Source of the DNA: Anaerotruncus colihominis
Lineage (GTDB): Bacteria; Bacillota; Clostridia; Oscillospirales; Ruminococcaceae
NCBI GenBank assembly: GCA_025146135.1
Contig: CP102255.1
Location: 186,001-250,000, forward strand
Reading direction: 5' to 3'
DNA: 64,000 nt
The notes under the pieces were generated by a model. It searched no databases. It had not been told where the DNA came from and saw nothing but the letters and a program-made list of their open reading frames with translations. Each line of letters starts with the position of its first letter. Positions within the stretch are counted from its first letter, which is position 1. The translations under genes and the position numbers were made by a program. Below, in pieces: positions 54,761 through 63,349 of this stretch.

Positions 54761-56910
54761 TCTCCCACCCCCGAAAGCTTTCTGATATTGCAGCGGGCGC
54801 CCTTGAAGCCCGGATAGCCGGAATACGGATCGAGATGCTTTTCCCCGATGAGCAGATTGACGTTCGCTTCGGTGTAGCCGTGGACCATGAAAATCTGCCC
54901 GCGTTTGATCTTGCGGGTAAGCTTGGCTTTTACACGGATTTCGCCGTGACGGTTGTAAAGCGCCACATCGTCCCCCTCCGCAATGCCGAGCGCGGCGGCG
55001 TCCTCGCGGTTGATTTCGCAGCACGGGTCGGGGCGCAGGCTGCGCGCCCAGGGGACTTCGTGCAGGCGCGAGTGAATTGTGTTCGGCACACGCACGCCCG
55101 TCGAGAGCAAAAACGGATAGTCGCGGCGCATATCGTCGCTGTTTTCATCGGCCAGCGGATCGGAGTAGACCGGCAGCGGTTCAAGCCCGCAGTCCTTTGT
55201 AAAGCGCGCCAGCGTTTCCGAATAGAACTCAAATTTCCCGGTTGGCGTCTTGCAGCCCTTGGCCAGGTATTGTCCGGGCTGAACCGGCTTTGCGGCGGGC
55301 ACGGGAACCGGCATGTCGTGTTTTTTCAAGTCGGCGACCGTCAGGCCGCAGCCGTCGATGATCCAGTCGATGCACGCCTCATACCCCTTTTCAAGCATCT
55401 CGTCCCCGAGCTTCATCGAGCGCGCCAGCTCGCAGAGGATATCGGTGTCCGGTTTGGACTCGTACAGTGGTTCGATCACCGGCTTTGTCAGCACCGCATA
55501 GCCGCCCTGGTAGGCTTTGAATTCGCTGCGCTCCAGCGAGGAGCACGACGGCAGAACGATATCGGCGTATTTGGCGGTCTGGCTCATGAACATGTCGGCG
55601 TCGACGAAAAAGTCGAGCTGTTTAATCGCCTCAAGCAGCTTATCCGTCGCCGGGAACATCTTGACGTTCATACCAAGCCCAAAGATCGCCTTTACCGGGT
55701 ACGGCGTGCCCTCGATGATCTGCCGCGCCAGGTCCATCGCCTGGAACTCGTCGCACATCAGATCCCACACCGGGAACTTTCCTTCGGCGATCCGCCGCTG
55801 CCCCTCGGGCTTTTTGCAGGTGTAAAATTCGTGCTCGCGCGTTTTAAAACCGGCGGGCTTATGCAGATAGGTCGGCGGATTCGGGAAGTTGCCGCCCGGC
55901 TGGTCGAAGTTGCCGGTCAGGGCGGACAGGCACAGGATTGCGCGGAACGCCTGGAAGCCGTTGATGAAATGGACCATTGTCGAGGCGGACTGGTTGATCG
56001 CCGCCGGGCCGTTCGTCGCGAAGATGCGCGTGGCCTCCATAATACCGGCCGGGTCAAGACCGCAGATGGAAGCGACTTTTTCAAGGCCGAACTGCTTGAC
56101 ATACTGTGCGTACTGCTCGTAGCCATGCGTATATTTTTTGATGAAGTCCATGTCGGCCCAGCCGTTTTCAATGATGATCTTAGCCATACCGAGCGCGAGC
56201 GCGCCGTCGGTGCCGGGGTTGATCTGCAAATGGATGTCCGCCAGGTTTTTGACGGCGGGCGTGATGCGCGGGTCGACAATGATGACCTTGCCTCCGCGCT
56301 CCTTGAGGGCGCGCACACCCGCTATGGAAAGATGGCTCGAATAGTAGCCGCTGAACGCCCATCCAAGGAAGGTGTTGGCGCGGCCGGTGTCGGGACCGGC
56401 GGGCGCGCCGCTTGTGACCATGCCGGCGACGACGCTCGCCTGGTTGCAGGTGCTGTCGTCGGTGCCGTAGTTGATCGAGCCGAACGAATAGGCGAACCTG
56501 TGAAACAGCGGGCGGTACCATTTGCAGTAGCCGCTGAAAAACGCGACCGCCTGCGGGCCATACTGCGCCTTGACCGCGTTGAGTTTTTCGCCGATGATTT
56601 TATATGCTTCTTCCCAACTGACCGGCTCGAATTTGCCCTCGCCGCGCTCTCCAACGCGGCGCAGCGGCGTGCGGATGCGGTCGGCACGGTAAACGTACTG
56701 CCGGTTGTTGACGCCCTTCGAACAGATTTTCCCGCGGTTGTACGGATGGTCCGGCGTGCCCTCCACCTTTAAAATAACGCCATCCTTCACATAGCAGTCA
56801 AGCCCGCAGTGGTGGCCCGGACTGCAAATCGCACACAGGGAATGCTTGATTTCAATGCCGGTCCTTTCGCCGGGGATTTTCGCCTTGAGCAGTCTTTCAA
56901 GCTCTGTCAT
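54757..56910 (-). CDS. Molybdopterin-dependent oxidoreductase, catalytic subunit
   Basis: 717 residues of the DMSO-reductase family. The N-terminal 4Fe-4S motif has C26, C29, C35 or C39 and C63 (GKICSKG). C155 in DDSTCNQAS is a candidate Mo/W ligand. GWAFSGYYSS, VIIVDPRITPAVKNLADIHLQI, PGTDGALALGMAKIII and the C-terminal molybdopterin dinucleotide domain (LLSTGVRVPNTIHSRL, GYTEANVN) are in order. There is no Tat signal, so it is cytoplasmic. It forms a unit with the four-cluster ferredoxin and the FAD oxidoreductase. The reaction is unknown. Confidence 0.9.
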   Translation of the reverse strand: MTELERLLKAKIPGERTGIEIKHSLCAICSPGHHCGLDCYVKDGVILKVEGTPDHPYNRGKICSKGVNNRQYVYRADRIRTPLRRVGERGEGKFEPVSWEEAYKIIGEKLNAVKAQYGPQAVAFFSGYCKWYRPLFHRFAYSFGSINYGTDDSTCNQASVVAGMVTSGAPAGPDTGRANTFLGWAFSGYYSSHLSIAGVRALKERGGKVIIVDPRITPAVKNLADIHLQINPGTDGALALGMAKIIIENGWADMDFIKKYTHGYEQYAQYVKQFGLEKVASICGLDPAGIMEATRIFATNGPAAINQSASTMVHFINGFQAFRAILCLSALTGNFDQPGGNFPNPPTYLHKPAGFKTREHEFYTCKKPEGQRRIAEGKFPVWDLMCDEFQAMDLARQIIEGTPYPVKAIFGLGMNVKMFPATDKLLEAIKQLDFFVDADMFMSQTAKYADIVLPSCSSLERSEFKAYQGGYAVLTKPVIEPLYESKPDTDILCELARSMKLGDEMLEKGYEACIDWIIDGCGLTVADLKKHDMPVPVPAAKPVQPGQYLAKGCKTPTGKFEFYSETLARFTKDCGLEPLPVYSDPLADENSDDMRRDYPFLLSTGVRVPNTIHSRLHEVPWARSLRPDPCCEINREDAAALGIAEGDDVALYNRHGEIRVKAKLTRKIKRGQIFMVHGYTEANVNLLIGEKHLDPYSGYPGFKGARCNIRKLSGVGE

Positions 56911-58177
56911 TTCCCGCCCTCCTCATAAACGCAATGAACGATTCCGGGATGCCGCCTGCAAGCAGGCGGCAGATCGCGGCGCGGTCCCAGATGGGTCCGC
57001 TGCACAGCAGGGATTTGATAAAGCCGTTTTTAAGCGCCCCGCTGCTGTCCGCGCGGCCGAGCAGGTTGATGCACTTGACGCCGGATCCGTCCCGCGCGGC
57101 CTTGATATAGTATGGGCCGCCGCTGTTTTCATAATAGTCGTCCTGCTCGCCGCACAGGTGGACGTCGCCCATGCTTATGAAATCGACGTCCATAAAATGA
57201 CTGATGTTTTGTACTATGTTAAAATCAAACTTCGCCTGCCCGCCGGCCATATTTTCGCCGGCGGCGCGCCCCTGAAGCCCCGCGTTCATCCACAGGCCCA
57301 CGACGCGCTGCGTGCCGGACTGAAGCTCGAAGCTTTCGCAGCAGTCGCCCGCCGCGTAAATACCCGGCGCGCTTGTGCGCATGGTATGGTCGACAAGCAC
57401 GCCGCGGTTGATCTCAATGCCGCTGTCTTTCAAAAACGCCAAATTTGTGCGCGTGCCGATGCAGACCAGCACGATATCCGCCGGAAAGCTGCGTCCGTCC
57501 TTCATCACGCCGCACAGCCGGCCGTCCTGCTCCTGGATTTGTGAAAGCAGCGCGTTAAACGCGAGCGACACGCCCTTTTGCTCCAGGCGCGCCTGGATGC
57601 GCTGCGCCGTCGACTGGAAGGCGGCCAGCGGGAACATCCAGCCGGCGCCGTCGACCATTGTCGTTTTGACGCCGGCGGCGCACAGCAGCTCCACCAGCTT
57701 GATGCCCGTCATCGAAGCGCCCACCACAAGCGCCGTGCGGATCGGCTGGCCGGCGAGCGCCCGTTTGAGCCGTTCGGCGTCGGCGGCCGTGCGCATGGGC
57801 ATGACGCCGGGCAGGTCATGCCCCGGGATCGGCGGCACGAACGCCGAAGCGCCGGTGGAAATCAGGATTTTATCATAAGGGCCGGCTTCCCGGCCGCCCG
57901 CGACAAGCGTGCGCCTTTTGGCGTCGAGGCCCGTCACGGGCTGGCCCCCATGGAAGCGGATGGAAAGCTGTTCCGCAATTTGCGGCAGCGTCCCGAACGG
58001 GAACATACCCTCATAATGAAGCGCGCCCTTTGTATAATAGGTGGTCAGCATCGGGTTGGACGGCGCAAGCCCGACGTCAGAAAAGACGTCGATCACGCCG
58101 CTTTCGTCCCGCCCCCGGATGGCGCGCGCGGCCTGATAGCCCGCGCAGCCGAATCCGATGATCGCGTAGCTGGACAC
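56897..58177 (-). CDS. FAD-dependent pyridine nucleotide-disulfide-type oxidoreductase
   Basis: 426 residues: FAD-binding GFGCAGYQAARAI at the N-terminus, TYYTKGAL, ILISTGASAFVPPIPG, the NAD(P)-binding ALVVGASMTGIKLVELL, and a second FAD motif SAPGIYAAGDCCES. It resembles the NirB/rubredoxin-reductase type oxidoreductases. The stop overlaps the molybdopterin gene start by 14 bases. It could pass electrons between NAD(P)H and the Mo/Fe-S unit; that is inference from gene order. Confidence 0.88.
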   Translation of the reverse strand: MSSYAIIGFGCAGYQAARAIRGRDESGVIDVFSDVGLAPSNPMLTTYYTKGALHYEGMFPFGTLPQIAEQLSIRFHGGQPVTGLDAKRRTLVAGGREAGPYDKILISTGASAFVPPIPGHDLPGVMPMRTAADAERLKRALAGQPIRTALVVGASMTGIKLVELLCAAGVKTTMVDGAGWMFPLAAFQSTAQRIQARLEQKGVSLAFNALLSQIQEQDGRLCGVMKDGRSFPADIVLVCIGTRTNLAFLKDSGIEINRGVLVDHTMRTSAPGIYAAGDCCESFELQSGTQRVVGLWMNAGLQGRAAGENMAGGQAKFDFNIVQNISHFMDVDFISMGDVHLCGEQDDYYENSGGPYYIKAARDGSGVKCINLLGRADSSGALKNGFIKSLLCSGPIWDRAAICRLLAGGIPESFIAFMRRAGNDRA

Positions 58178-58200
58178 GTGTTCACCCCCTTGCCGGTGGC

Positions 58201-59613
58201 TTAATAAAGAAATTCGTGCAGCCTGGAAATGTCGTCGCAGTCCTCGATGTGGAGCAGGGCGTCAAGCGCGCGCTCCATGCGTTCGCCGTCGAGCACGGGG
58301 GAGGCCTGGATACGGAACCGGTCGGCGAACTGCTCGCGGCTCATCATATTGGCCGGGTGGCCGAGCTGGCAGTCGAGCGACGCGGAGTAGCTGCGGCCGT
58401 CCTTGAGATTGATCGTGACCGTCTTGCGCGGGAACGAACCCTGCTGGAACATCTTAAAGCCAACGCCCATCGCGTCGCGATCGGAATCCCCAGGCAGCAC
58501 GCGCTGCGCCAGGGAGATGACGCTCGGGTTCTGGAGCATCGCGGGAGAATACCAATGCGCGCCGGGATGGCGGTCGTGAATCAGCGCGGAGATAACGTAC
58601 GGCGTGCTGAACTGCGCGTGCGTGAGCGAGCGGAAGCCTTCGTCGGGCGGCGTGTCCATGCGGCCCTCCTTTGGCGGGTCAACAATGATGTCGCGGATGT
58701 CCCCGGGCTTGACGTCGTGCTCCGTAACAAGGTCATACGCAATTTCCACCGGCGTCTGCACCCACATGTTCGCGGGCCAGTGTTTGAGCAGCGTCGTCAT
58801 GATCAGCCAACGCTCGCCGAGCTCCTTTGTATACCACTCGGGGCGCGGTTCGTCCGTGATGTGCGCTTCGTAATCGGCCGGGTTGTCAAGCGCGTTGAGG
58901 CAGCCTTTGACGCCCTTTTCCACCAGTTCGGCGATCATGACGCCTTCCCGGGCGCGCAGGCCGTGCTCATAGTGATAGAAATCGGACATGCAGAATTCAT
59001 GGAAACTCGTCGGCAGCGTGCTGCACGCAGCGCCAAGTCCGAGCGCCTGATTGACCTGCTCACTTGTAAAGCCTTTGAGCTTCACGGCTGGGACAATGCA
59101 GCCGAACAGCTGCCAGCTTGTAAGCCCCCAACCCTTGGTGCGCTGCCGCGTCAGCGAGGGCTGGACCACCATCGCGATGCGCTGGTAAACCTCATATGCG
59201 GCGACGATCGCCGTGAGCAGCTCCCTGCCGCCTTTTTTAAGCGATTCGGCCATGACCCAGGCGACCGGCACGATGCCGGCCGAGGGGTGTCCGGTCCAGG
59301 CGGTGTCCTCCCAGTCGAGCAGATCGGCGAGCGTGCCGTTCTGGAGCGCGGCGCACGCGGGGGAAAGGCGGTCGCCTGTACCCCATCCGGTCGCCGTACC
59401 GCCGACGCCGCCGTTTGCATCGCGGGCAGTTTCAATGATCTTGCGGGCCTCAGGGGACGCTTTGGCCGCGAGCGCTACGCCCACGGTTTGCAGCATGACC
59501 ATTTTGGCCCGTTCCAATACCTCCGGGGGGATATCCTCATAGCGAAGGTTCGCCGTAAAATCGCTGAGTATCTTTGTATACTGCGTCGTGCAGGTTCGGT
59601 TGTTTTCGAGCAT
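58201..59613 (-). CDS. MmgE/PrpD-family protein, full length
   Basis: 470 residues, the usual family length. The all-helical domain 1 holds VMLQTVGVALAAKASPEARK, WGTGDRLSPACAALQNGTLADLLDWEDT and AYEVYQRIA; the alpha/beta domain 2 holds DIRDIIVDPPKEGRM, AQFSTPYVISALIHDR and MSREQFADRF. Known family members are 2-methylcitrate dehydratase, cis-aconitate decarboxylase and iminodisuccinate epimerase. It sits between the shortened paralogue and the FAD oxidoreductase gene. The substrate here is unknown. Confidence 0.9.
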   Translation of the reverse strand: MLENNRTCTTQYTKILSDFTANLRYEDIPPEVLERAKMVMLQTVGVALAAKASPEARKIIETARDANGGVGGTATGWGTGDRLSPACAALQNGTLADLLDWEDTAWTGHPSAGIVPVAWVMAESLKKGGRELLTAIVAAYEVYQRIAMVVQPSLTRQRTKGWGLTSWQLFGCIVPAVKLKGFTSEQVNQALGLGAACSTLPTSFHEFCMSDFYHYEHGLRAREGVMIAELVEKGVKGCLNALDNPADYEAHITDEPRPEWYTKELGERWLIMTTLLKHWPANMWVQTPVEIAYDLVTEHDVKPGDIRDIIVDPPKEGRMDTPPDEGFRSLTHAQFSTPYVISALIHDRHPGAHWYSPAMLQNPSVISLAQRVLPGDSDRDAMGVGFKMFQQGSFPRKTVTINLKDGRSYSASLDCQLGHPANMMSREQFADRFRIQASPVLDGERMERALDALLHIEDCDDISRLHEFLY

Positions 59614-59655
59614 CTCTGTTTCCTCCGGTCTATCAATTTGTTTGGCGGCGCGATT

Positions 59656-60630
59656 TCACAGTGTCAGCAGCTTTCCAATGGACGAGAGGTCCTCGCAGTA
59701 TTCGATCTCGAACAGCGCAGTTAATATCTGTCCGATCCTCTCCACGGAAAAGACGGAGGAGGCGCGCTTTTGGAAGTCGTTGGCTGTTTCGCCGGCGCTT
59801 TTTTCGGGGACGGCTTCCAGGATGCGGTAAACCTTGCCAACATCCTGCGTATATTGTTCCCCGTGTTCCTCGCCGGTAAAATGCAGCGGATAAGCCGAAG
59901 GGTCGTCGAACGCGTCCTCAAGGTTTTCTGTGCCGCGCAGCGCGCAGCAGGCGAGCGTCACGGCTGTCTGGCAGCGAAAGCCGTATTCGAACGCGAGCGT
60001 GTCGGCGCCGTCCGATTCATAGTGACTCGCCGGGATCACGCTGCATACGGTGCCCATGCTCAGGCCCTTGTTGATTTGAAGCGTATCAAGACCTGTCAGA
60101 CGCAGCGCCGGCACAAGCGCCGCGAAAAGCTGCCAGCTCGCACGGCCATACCCTTTTTCGGCGCGCTCCTTCGCCGTGGGCTGCACGGCCGCGGCCACGC
60201 GTTCATAAACCTCAAACGCGAGAATCAGCGATGTAAGCAGCTCCCTGCCGGATCTTTTTTTCGCCTCCGCAACCGCCCAGGCGGTCGGGACCGCCGCGCA
60301 GGCGGGCATACCGAAGGGGTTTTGCTCCCATCCGCCGGCGCAGGCGGCCGTGCCGTTGGCCATCGCCGCGTTTTCCATGCTCAGGCGCTTGCCTGTGCCC
60401 CAGACGGCACACGTCCCATCCGGGCCGCCGCAGGCGCACTCCGCCAGGGCAAGCGCCTTTTTGGCCGCTTCGCTTTCGACGGACGCGAGCGCCGCGCCGA
60501 TCGTCTCGATCAGGATCTGCTTGGCGCGCTCGACAACGTTTGCCGGAAAATCTTCAAACCGCGCTGAATTTATGTATTCAGATAAAACCTGGGTGCGATT
60601 TGTATTAATTTCATGGTGATTAAATCCCAT
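59656..60630 (-). CDS. MmgE/PrpD-family protein lacking most of domain 2
   Basis: 324 residues, about 145 shorter than its neighbour. The helical domain is kept (AKQILIETIGAALASVESEA, WGTGKRLSMENAAMANGTAACAGGWEQNP, AFEVYERVAAAV, GYGRASWQLFAALVPAL), as is the C-terminal end (SVERIGQILTALFEIEYCEDLSSI). The alpha/beta domain between is almost absent and the frame is clean. ATG 60630 is at good spacing after GGAGA. It may be a structural or regulatory partner of the full-length protein. First gene of the operon, behind candidate LysR boxes. Confidence 0.85.
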   Translation of the reverse strand: MGFNHHEINTNRTQVLSEYINSARFEDFPANVVERAKQILIETIGAALASVESEAAKKALALAECACGGPDGTCAVWGTGKRLSMENAAMANGTAACAGGWEQNPFGMPACAAVPTAWAVAEAKKRSGRELLTSLILAFEVYERVAAAVQPTAKERAEKGYGRASWQLFAALVPALRLTGLDTLQINKGLSMGTVCSVIPASHYESDGADTLAFEYGFRCQTAVTLACCALRGTENLEDAFDDPSAYPLHFTGEEHGEQYTQDVGKVYRILEAVPEKSAGETANDFQKRASSVFSVERIGQILTALFEIEYCEDLSSIGKLLTL

Positions 60631-60745
60631 TGCCATTCTCCGTTCCATCAAGAAATTTGCTGCGTAATTGATGAGAGACGCTTTCTTTTGTAAAAGCCTA
60701 TGGTCAGTATACTTCGGCAGATGACCAACCGTCCAATTCATGAAT

Positions 60746-60787
60746 TTGTTGGCGGCCAACAAAAAAAACGATAATCCACCCGATTAT
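60746..60787. promoter_or_regulatory. Two palindromes, candidate LysR operators
   Basis: TTGTTGG-CGG-CCAACAA (60746-60762) and ATAATC-N5-GATTAT (60771-60787) lie between the divergent mmgE/PrpD operon and the racemase gene, the expected place for a LysR-type operator. No clear minus-strand promoter is seen; the best match (TTGGAC-N19-TATACT) is weak. The rest of 60631-61030 holds no gene. Confidence 0.5.
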
Positions 60788-60938
60788 TCCCTGAACAATA
60801 AAAATATGGAAACGGGTAAAACTGATTTGAGATTTTAGTTATGCAAATCGTTGAATTTTCAGGGCCGGACTTTGTAAATGTTTCTTGACAGCGGCAGGGC
60901 TAGTCGATATTTTGTTGACAGTCTACAGAATTTTCGAT

Positions 60939-60967
60939 TAGACAGGTGGTTTTATGAATTTTATAAT
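60939..60967 (+). promoter_or_regulatory. Promoter of the racemase/isomerase gene
   Basis: TAGACA, 17-bp spacer, TATAAT. A second pair, TTGACA-N17-TATTTT at 60885-60913, lies upstream. Confidence 0.6.
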
Positions 60968-61030
60968 AAGGAAAACAGCGCGGTTGGATTTGTTTGGGAA
61001 ATCCACCGGATGGAAAGGATTGATCAACCT

Positions 61031-61753
61031 ATGATGACATGGCGCGGATACATTGGACTCATCTGCCCGAGCATGGCGGTCACAACGGAGGACGATTTTA
61101 ATCGGAACATGCCCGAAGGCGTCGGCGTGTGTTCCATGCACATCTACTTCGAACCGATCGGGCCTACCCCGGAAAACCTGCGCGAGATGGTAAAGGGGCT
61201 TGAGGGCGGCTGCAAAATATTCGACGAGCCGCGCGCGCGGCCGGACGTGATTATCTTTGGCTGTACATCCGGCAGCATGATCAACGGCTTTACCTTCGAC
61301 AAGGAGTGCATCAAGCTGATCGAGGATAAAACCGGCGTGCGCGGCCTGACGACAAGCACCGCCGTGCTCGAAGCGTTTGAGACGCTCGGCGTCAGCCGTC
61401 CGGCTGTCATCACGCCGTATCCTGAGGCCACCAACGTGATGGAAAAGGCGTTTTTGGAGGCCAACGGCCTGACCGTCACCAATATCGTCGATATGAACAA
61501 GCAGCGTCTGTGGGTCCCGCTGATTGAACCGACCTATGTCTATCAGCAGATCAAAAAGATGGACTTAAACGGCGCCGACTCCATCTTTATCAGCTGCACG
61601 GGGCTGAACATCCTCAGCATGATCCCCATGATCGAGGAGGATTTCGGCCTGCCTGTCATCACCAGCAACCAGGCCAGTATCTGGGCTTCGCTGCGTTATG
61701 CGCGCATCAGTGCGAAGAACCCGAAGCTCGGCAAATTGATGCGCGAGTTTTGA
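61031..61753 (+). CDS. Asp/Glu racemase / maleate isomerase-family protein
   Basis: 240 residues from ATG 61031 (ATG 61010 is a possible longer start). Two cysteines, C78 in IIFGCTSGSM and C189 in IFISCTGLNI, are the catalytic pair of the Asp/Glu racemase, arylmalonate decarboxylase and maleate cis-trans isomerase superfamily. GYIGLICPSMAVTTEDDF at the start matches the maleate isomerase branch. It stands opposite to the MmgE/PrpD operon across shared palindromes, so it likely isomerises or racemises a carboxylate of the same pathway. Confidence 0.85.
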   Translation: MMTWRGYIGLICPSMAVTTEDDFNRNMPEGVGVCSMHIYFEPIGPTPENLREMVKGLEGGCKIFDEPRARPDVIIFGCTSGSMINGFTFDKECIKLIEDKTGVRGLTTSTAVLEAFETLGVSRPAVITPYPEATNVMEKAFLEANGLTVTNIVDMNKQRLWVPLIEPTYVYQQIKKMDLNGADSIFISCTGLNILSMIPMIEEDFGLPVITSNQASIWASLRYARISAKNPKLGKLMREF

Positions 61754-61763
61754 GCCTTGTTAA

Positions 61764-61811
61764 AAAAAGGAATGGGTCCCCCGCATTGGGCGGGAGGACC
61801 CATTCCTTTTT
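61764..61811. terminator. Bidirectional terminator
   Basis: AAAAAGGAATGGGTCC (61764-61779) pairs with GGACCCATTCCTTTTT (61796-61811), serving the converging racemase and octopine-dehydrogenase-family genes. Confidence 0.88.
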
Positions 61812-61826
61812 ATATGGCGCTGTTGA

Positions 61827-62888
61827 TCAGATGCGCTTATAGATCTCCTCGAGCGTCATCTCCGGCGGGAAGCCGAGGTTTTCCAGCGTGCGGCCATCCT
61901 TGATATAATCTTCGCCGCACAGAACGCCGGCAATCTTTAAAAATGCTTCCAATACAGGCGCCTCAAGCCCCAGGCGCCTGGCGGCCGACAGCGCAAACGC
62001 GCCGCCGCAGGAGGCATCCTCCCGCAGATAGCGGTGTGTGACGCTGTCCGGCCCGGACAGTGTACGGAATACATCGAGCTGCGGGTTTTCTTTGACATTC
62101 ACAATAGCTTCGAACATGTCCATCGGGTTGGAGTGCTCCTGAAAGCCCATCGCTTCGATGATAGCCAGGCGTTCCTCCCGGATTTTTCCCGCGCAGCGGA
62201 TCGACGCGGGCGTAAAGCCCTCCTGGAACAGAATAAAGTTGTCGCGCATCGCCTCTATGCGCGTGGCGGAAAGCACCGTCGTGGCCAGATGCATCACGAC
62301 GTTGTCGGCATGGATCGCCGCCTCGAATACGTTTTTGACCGGCACAAAGTCCCAAACCCCCTTGAGCGCCTCGATGACGCGCGGCGTATCGCGGGCGGGC
62401 AGGGACGCGATCTTTTTCGGGCGCAGCGGCAGGCCGACCGTCACCTCAGCGTCCTGCGTCAGCCGGCAGGGACAGAGGTTGCCCTCCTGTTCGGTCAGGG
62501 TGACTTTTTTTGTCATATGAAGCTCATCAAATACCCGGCGGAATATGAACGCTCCCAGATTGCCGGGGACGATCAGGATATGCTGGCCGTCCTGCAAATA
62601 CGGCGCGATTTTGCGCGCGATCTCCTCATGGCGCGGCGACATTACATGGACTGCAATGAGCTGCGCGTCCGCAACAGCCTTTTCGATGTCGGTTGTGGCG
62701 GTTTCTATCCGTCCAATCGCATGGACCTTCCCGCGCAGCAGGATACCGCCGTTGGCTTCGATCTGTTTAAAACGTCCGGCGAACCGTTCGCCGTCGCAGA
62801 GCGTGACGCGAAAGCCCTTATCAGCATAGATCGCCGCAGCGGCGTGGCCGGTGGCCCCGCCGCCGATCACTGTGATTTTTTCGATCAA
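61827..62888 (-). CDS. NAD/NADP octopine/nopaline dehydrogenase-family protein
   Basis: 353 residues. The N-terminus KITVIGGGATGHAAAAIYADKGF is a Rossmann GxGxxG motif, and the C-terminal part holds HLATTVLSATRIEAMRDN and SVTHRYLREDASCGGAFALS. Opine dehydrogenases reductively condense an amino acid with an oxo acid or run in reverse. The TTG at 62888 follows AGAGGTG by about six bases; an upstream in-frame ATG at 62960 would lie at the transcription start. It ends facing the racemase gene. An opine or iminodiacid substrate would fit the neighbouring MmgE/PrpD genes. Confidence 0.82.
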   Translation of the reverse strand: MIEKITVIGGGATGHAAAAIYADKGFRVTLCDGERFAGRFKQIEANGGILLRGKVHAIGRIETATTDIEKAVADAQLIAVHVMSPRHEEIARKIAPYLQDGQHILIVPGNLGAFIFRRVFDELHMTKKVTLTEQEGNLCPCRLTQDAEVTVGLPLRPKKIASLPARDTPRVIEALKGVWDFVPVKNVFEAAIHADNVVMHLATTVLSATRIEAMRDNFILFQEGFTPASIRCAGKIREERLAIIEAMGFQEHSNPMDMFEAIVNVKENPQLDVFRTLSGPDSVTHRYLREDASCGGAFALSAARRLGLEAPVLEAFLKIAGVLCGEDYIKDGRTLENLGFPPEMTLEEIYKRI

Positions 62889-62963
62889 TTGGGCACCTCT
62901 TTTCCTGATTTTTAAAGGCGCTGCCGGCAGGCAGCTTCGCGAAAGCGCCGTCTCATCCATTTC

Positions 62964-62992
62964 ATTGTACGGCCTGTGCGTTTGACAGTCAA
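62964..62992 (-). promoter_or_regulatory. Promoter of the octopine-dehydrogenase-family gene
   Basis: TTGACT, 17-bp spacer, TACAAT on the minus strand; leader of about 70 bases to the TTG start. The AT-rich 62993-63256 shows no gene; TATAAT at 63167-63172 may be a plus-strand -10 for the cdaR-like gene but has no good -35. Confidence 0.8.
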
Positions 62993-63256
62993 ATCGTTTT
63001 AATTGTTGGGGTCAGCAAAAAATTCGGCGGATGCGCGCCGCCTTCCTGCCGGTGCTGTTCGATTTTACAGAAAATGAAGATATAATTTGTATGATATATT
63101 CTTTGTAATATAATATATGTATATATTTTAGTACAAAGAACATATCGGCCGCACGGATGTTGTTAGTATAATAATTGCAGAGCGGTTGTCATACTGCTGT
63201 GCAGCCGGCGCGTCCGCTCCGCAGATATGGACATATGGGAAAAAGGATGTGTTGTT

Positions 63257-63349
63257 ATGAAAACAGCCGGATGGACGGCTTGTTACGCCGGTATGCCCAT
63301 TATATTGACGGACTGGGATGAAGATACTTTTGAGGAGCCGGTACGATGA
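63257..63349 (+). CDS. Small upstream ORF (30 residues) coupled to the CdaR-type gene
   Basis: ATG 63257 follows AAAAGGATG; the frame encodes a short peptide beginning MKTAGWTACYAGMP and ending DTFEEPVR. Its TGA overlaps the next ATG as ATGA. It may be a leader peptide that controls translation of the regulator, or a small protein. No family recognised. Confidence 0.5.
   Translation: MKTAGWTACYAGMPIILTDWDEDTFEEPVR

Noticed and set aside
54835-56772. 645-codon open frame on the plus strand
   Set aside because: It is antisense to the molybdopterin oxidoreductase, whose motifs are unmistakable; GC-rich codon use keeps the opposite frame open.
58216-59724. 502-codon open frame on the plus strand
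   Set aside because: Antisense to the full-length MmgE/PrpD gene and without family motifs; a by-product of high third-position GC.
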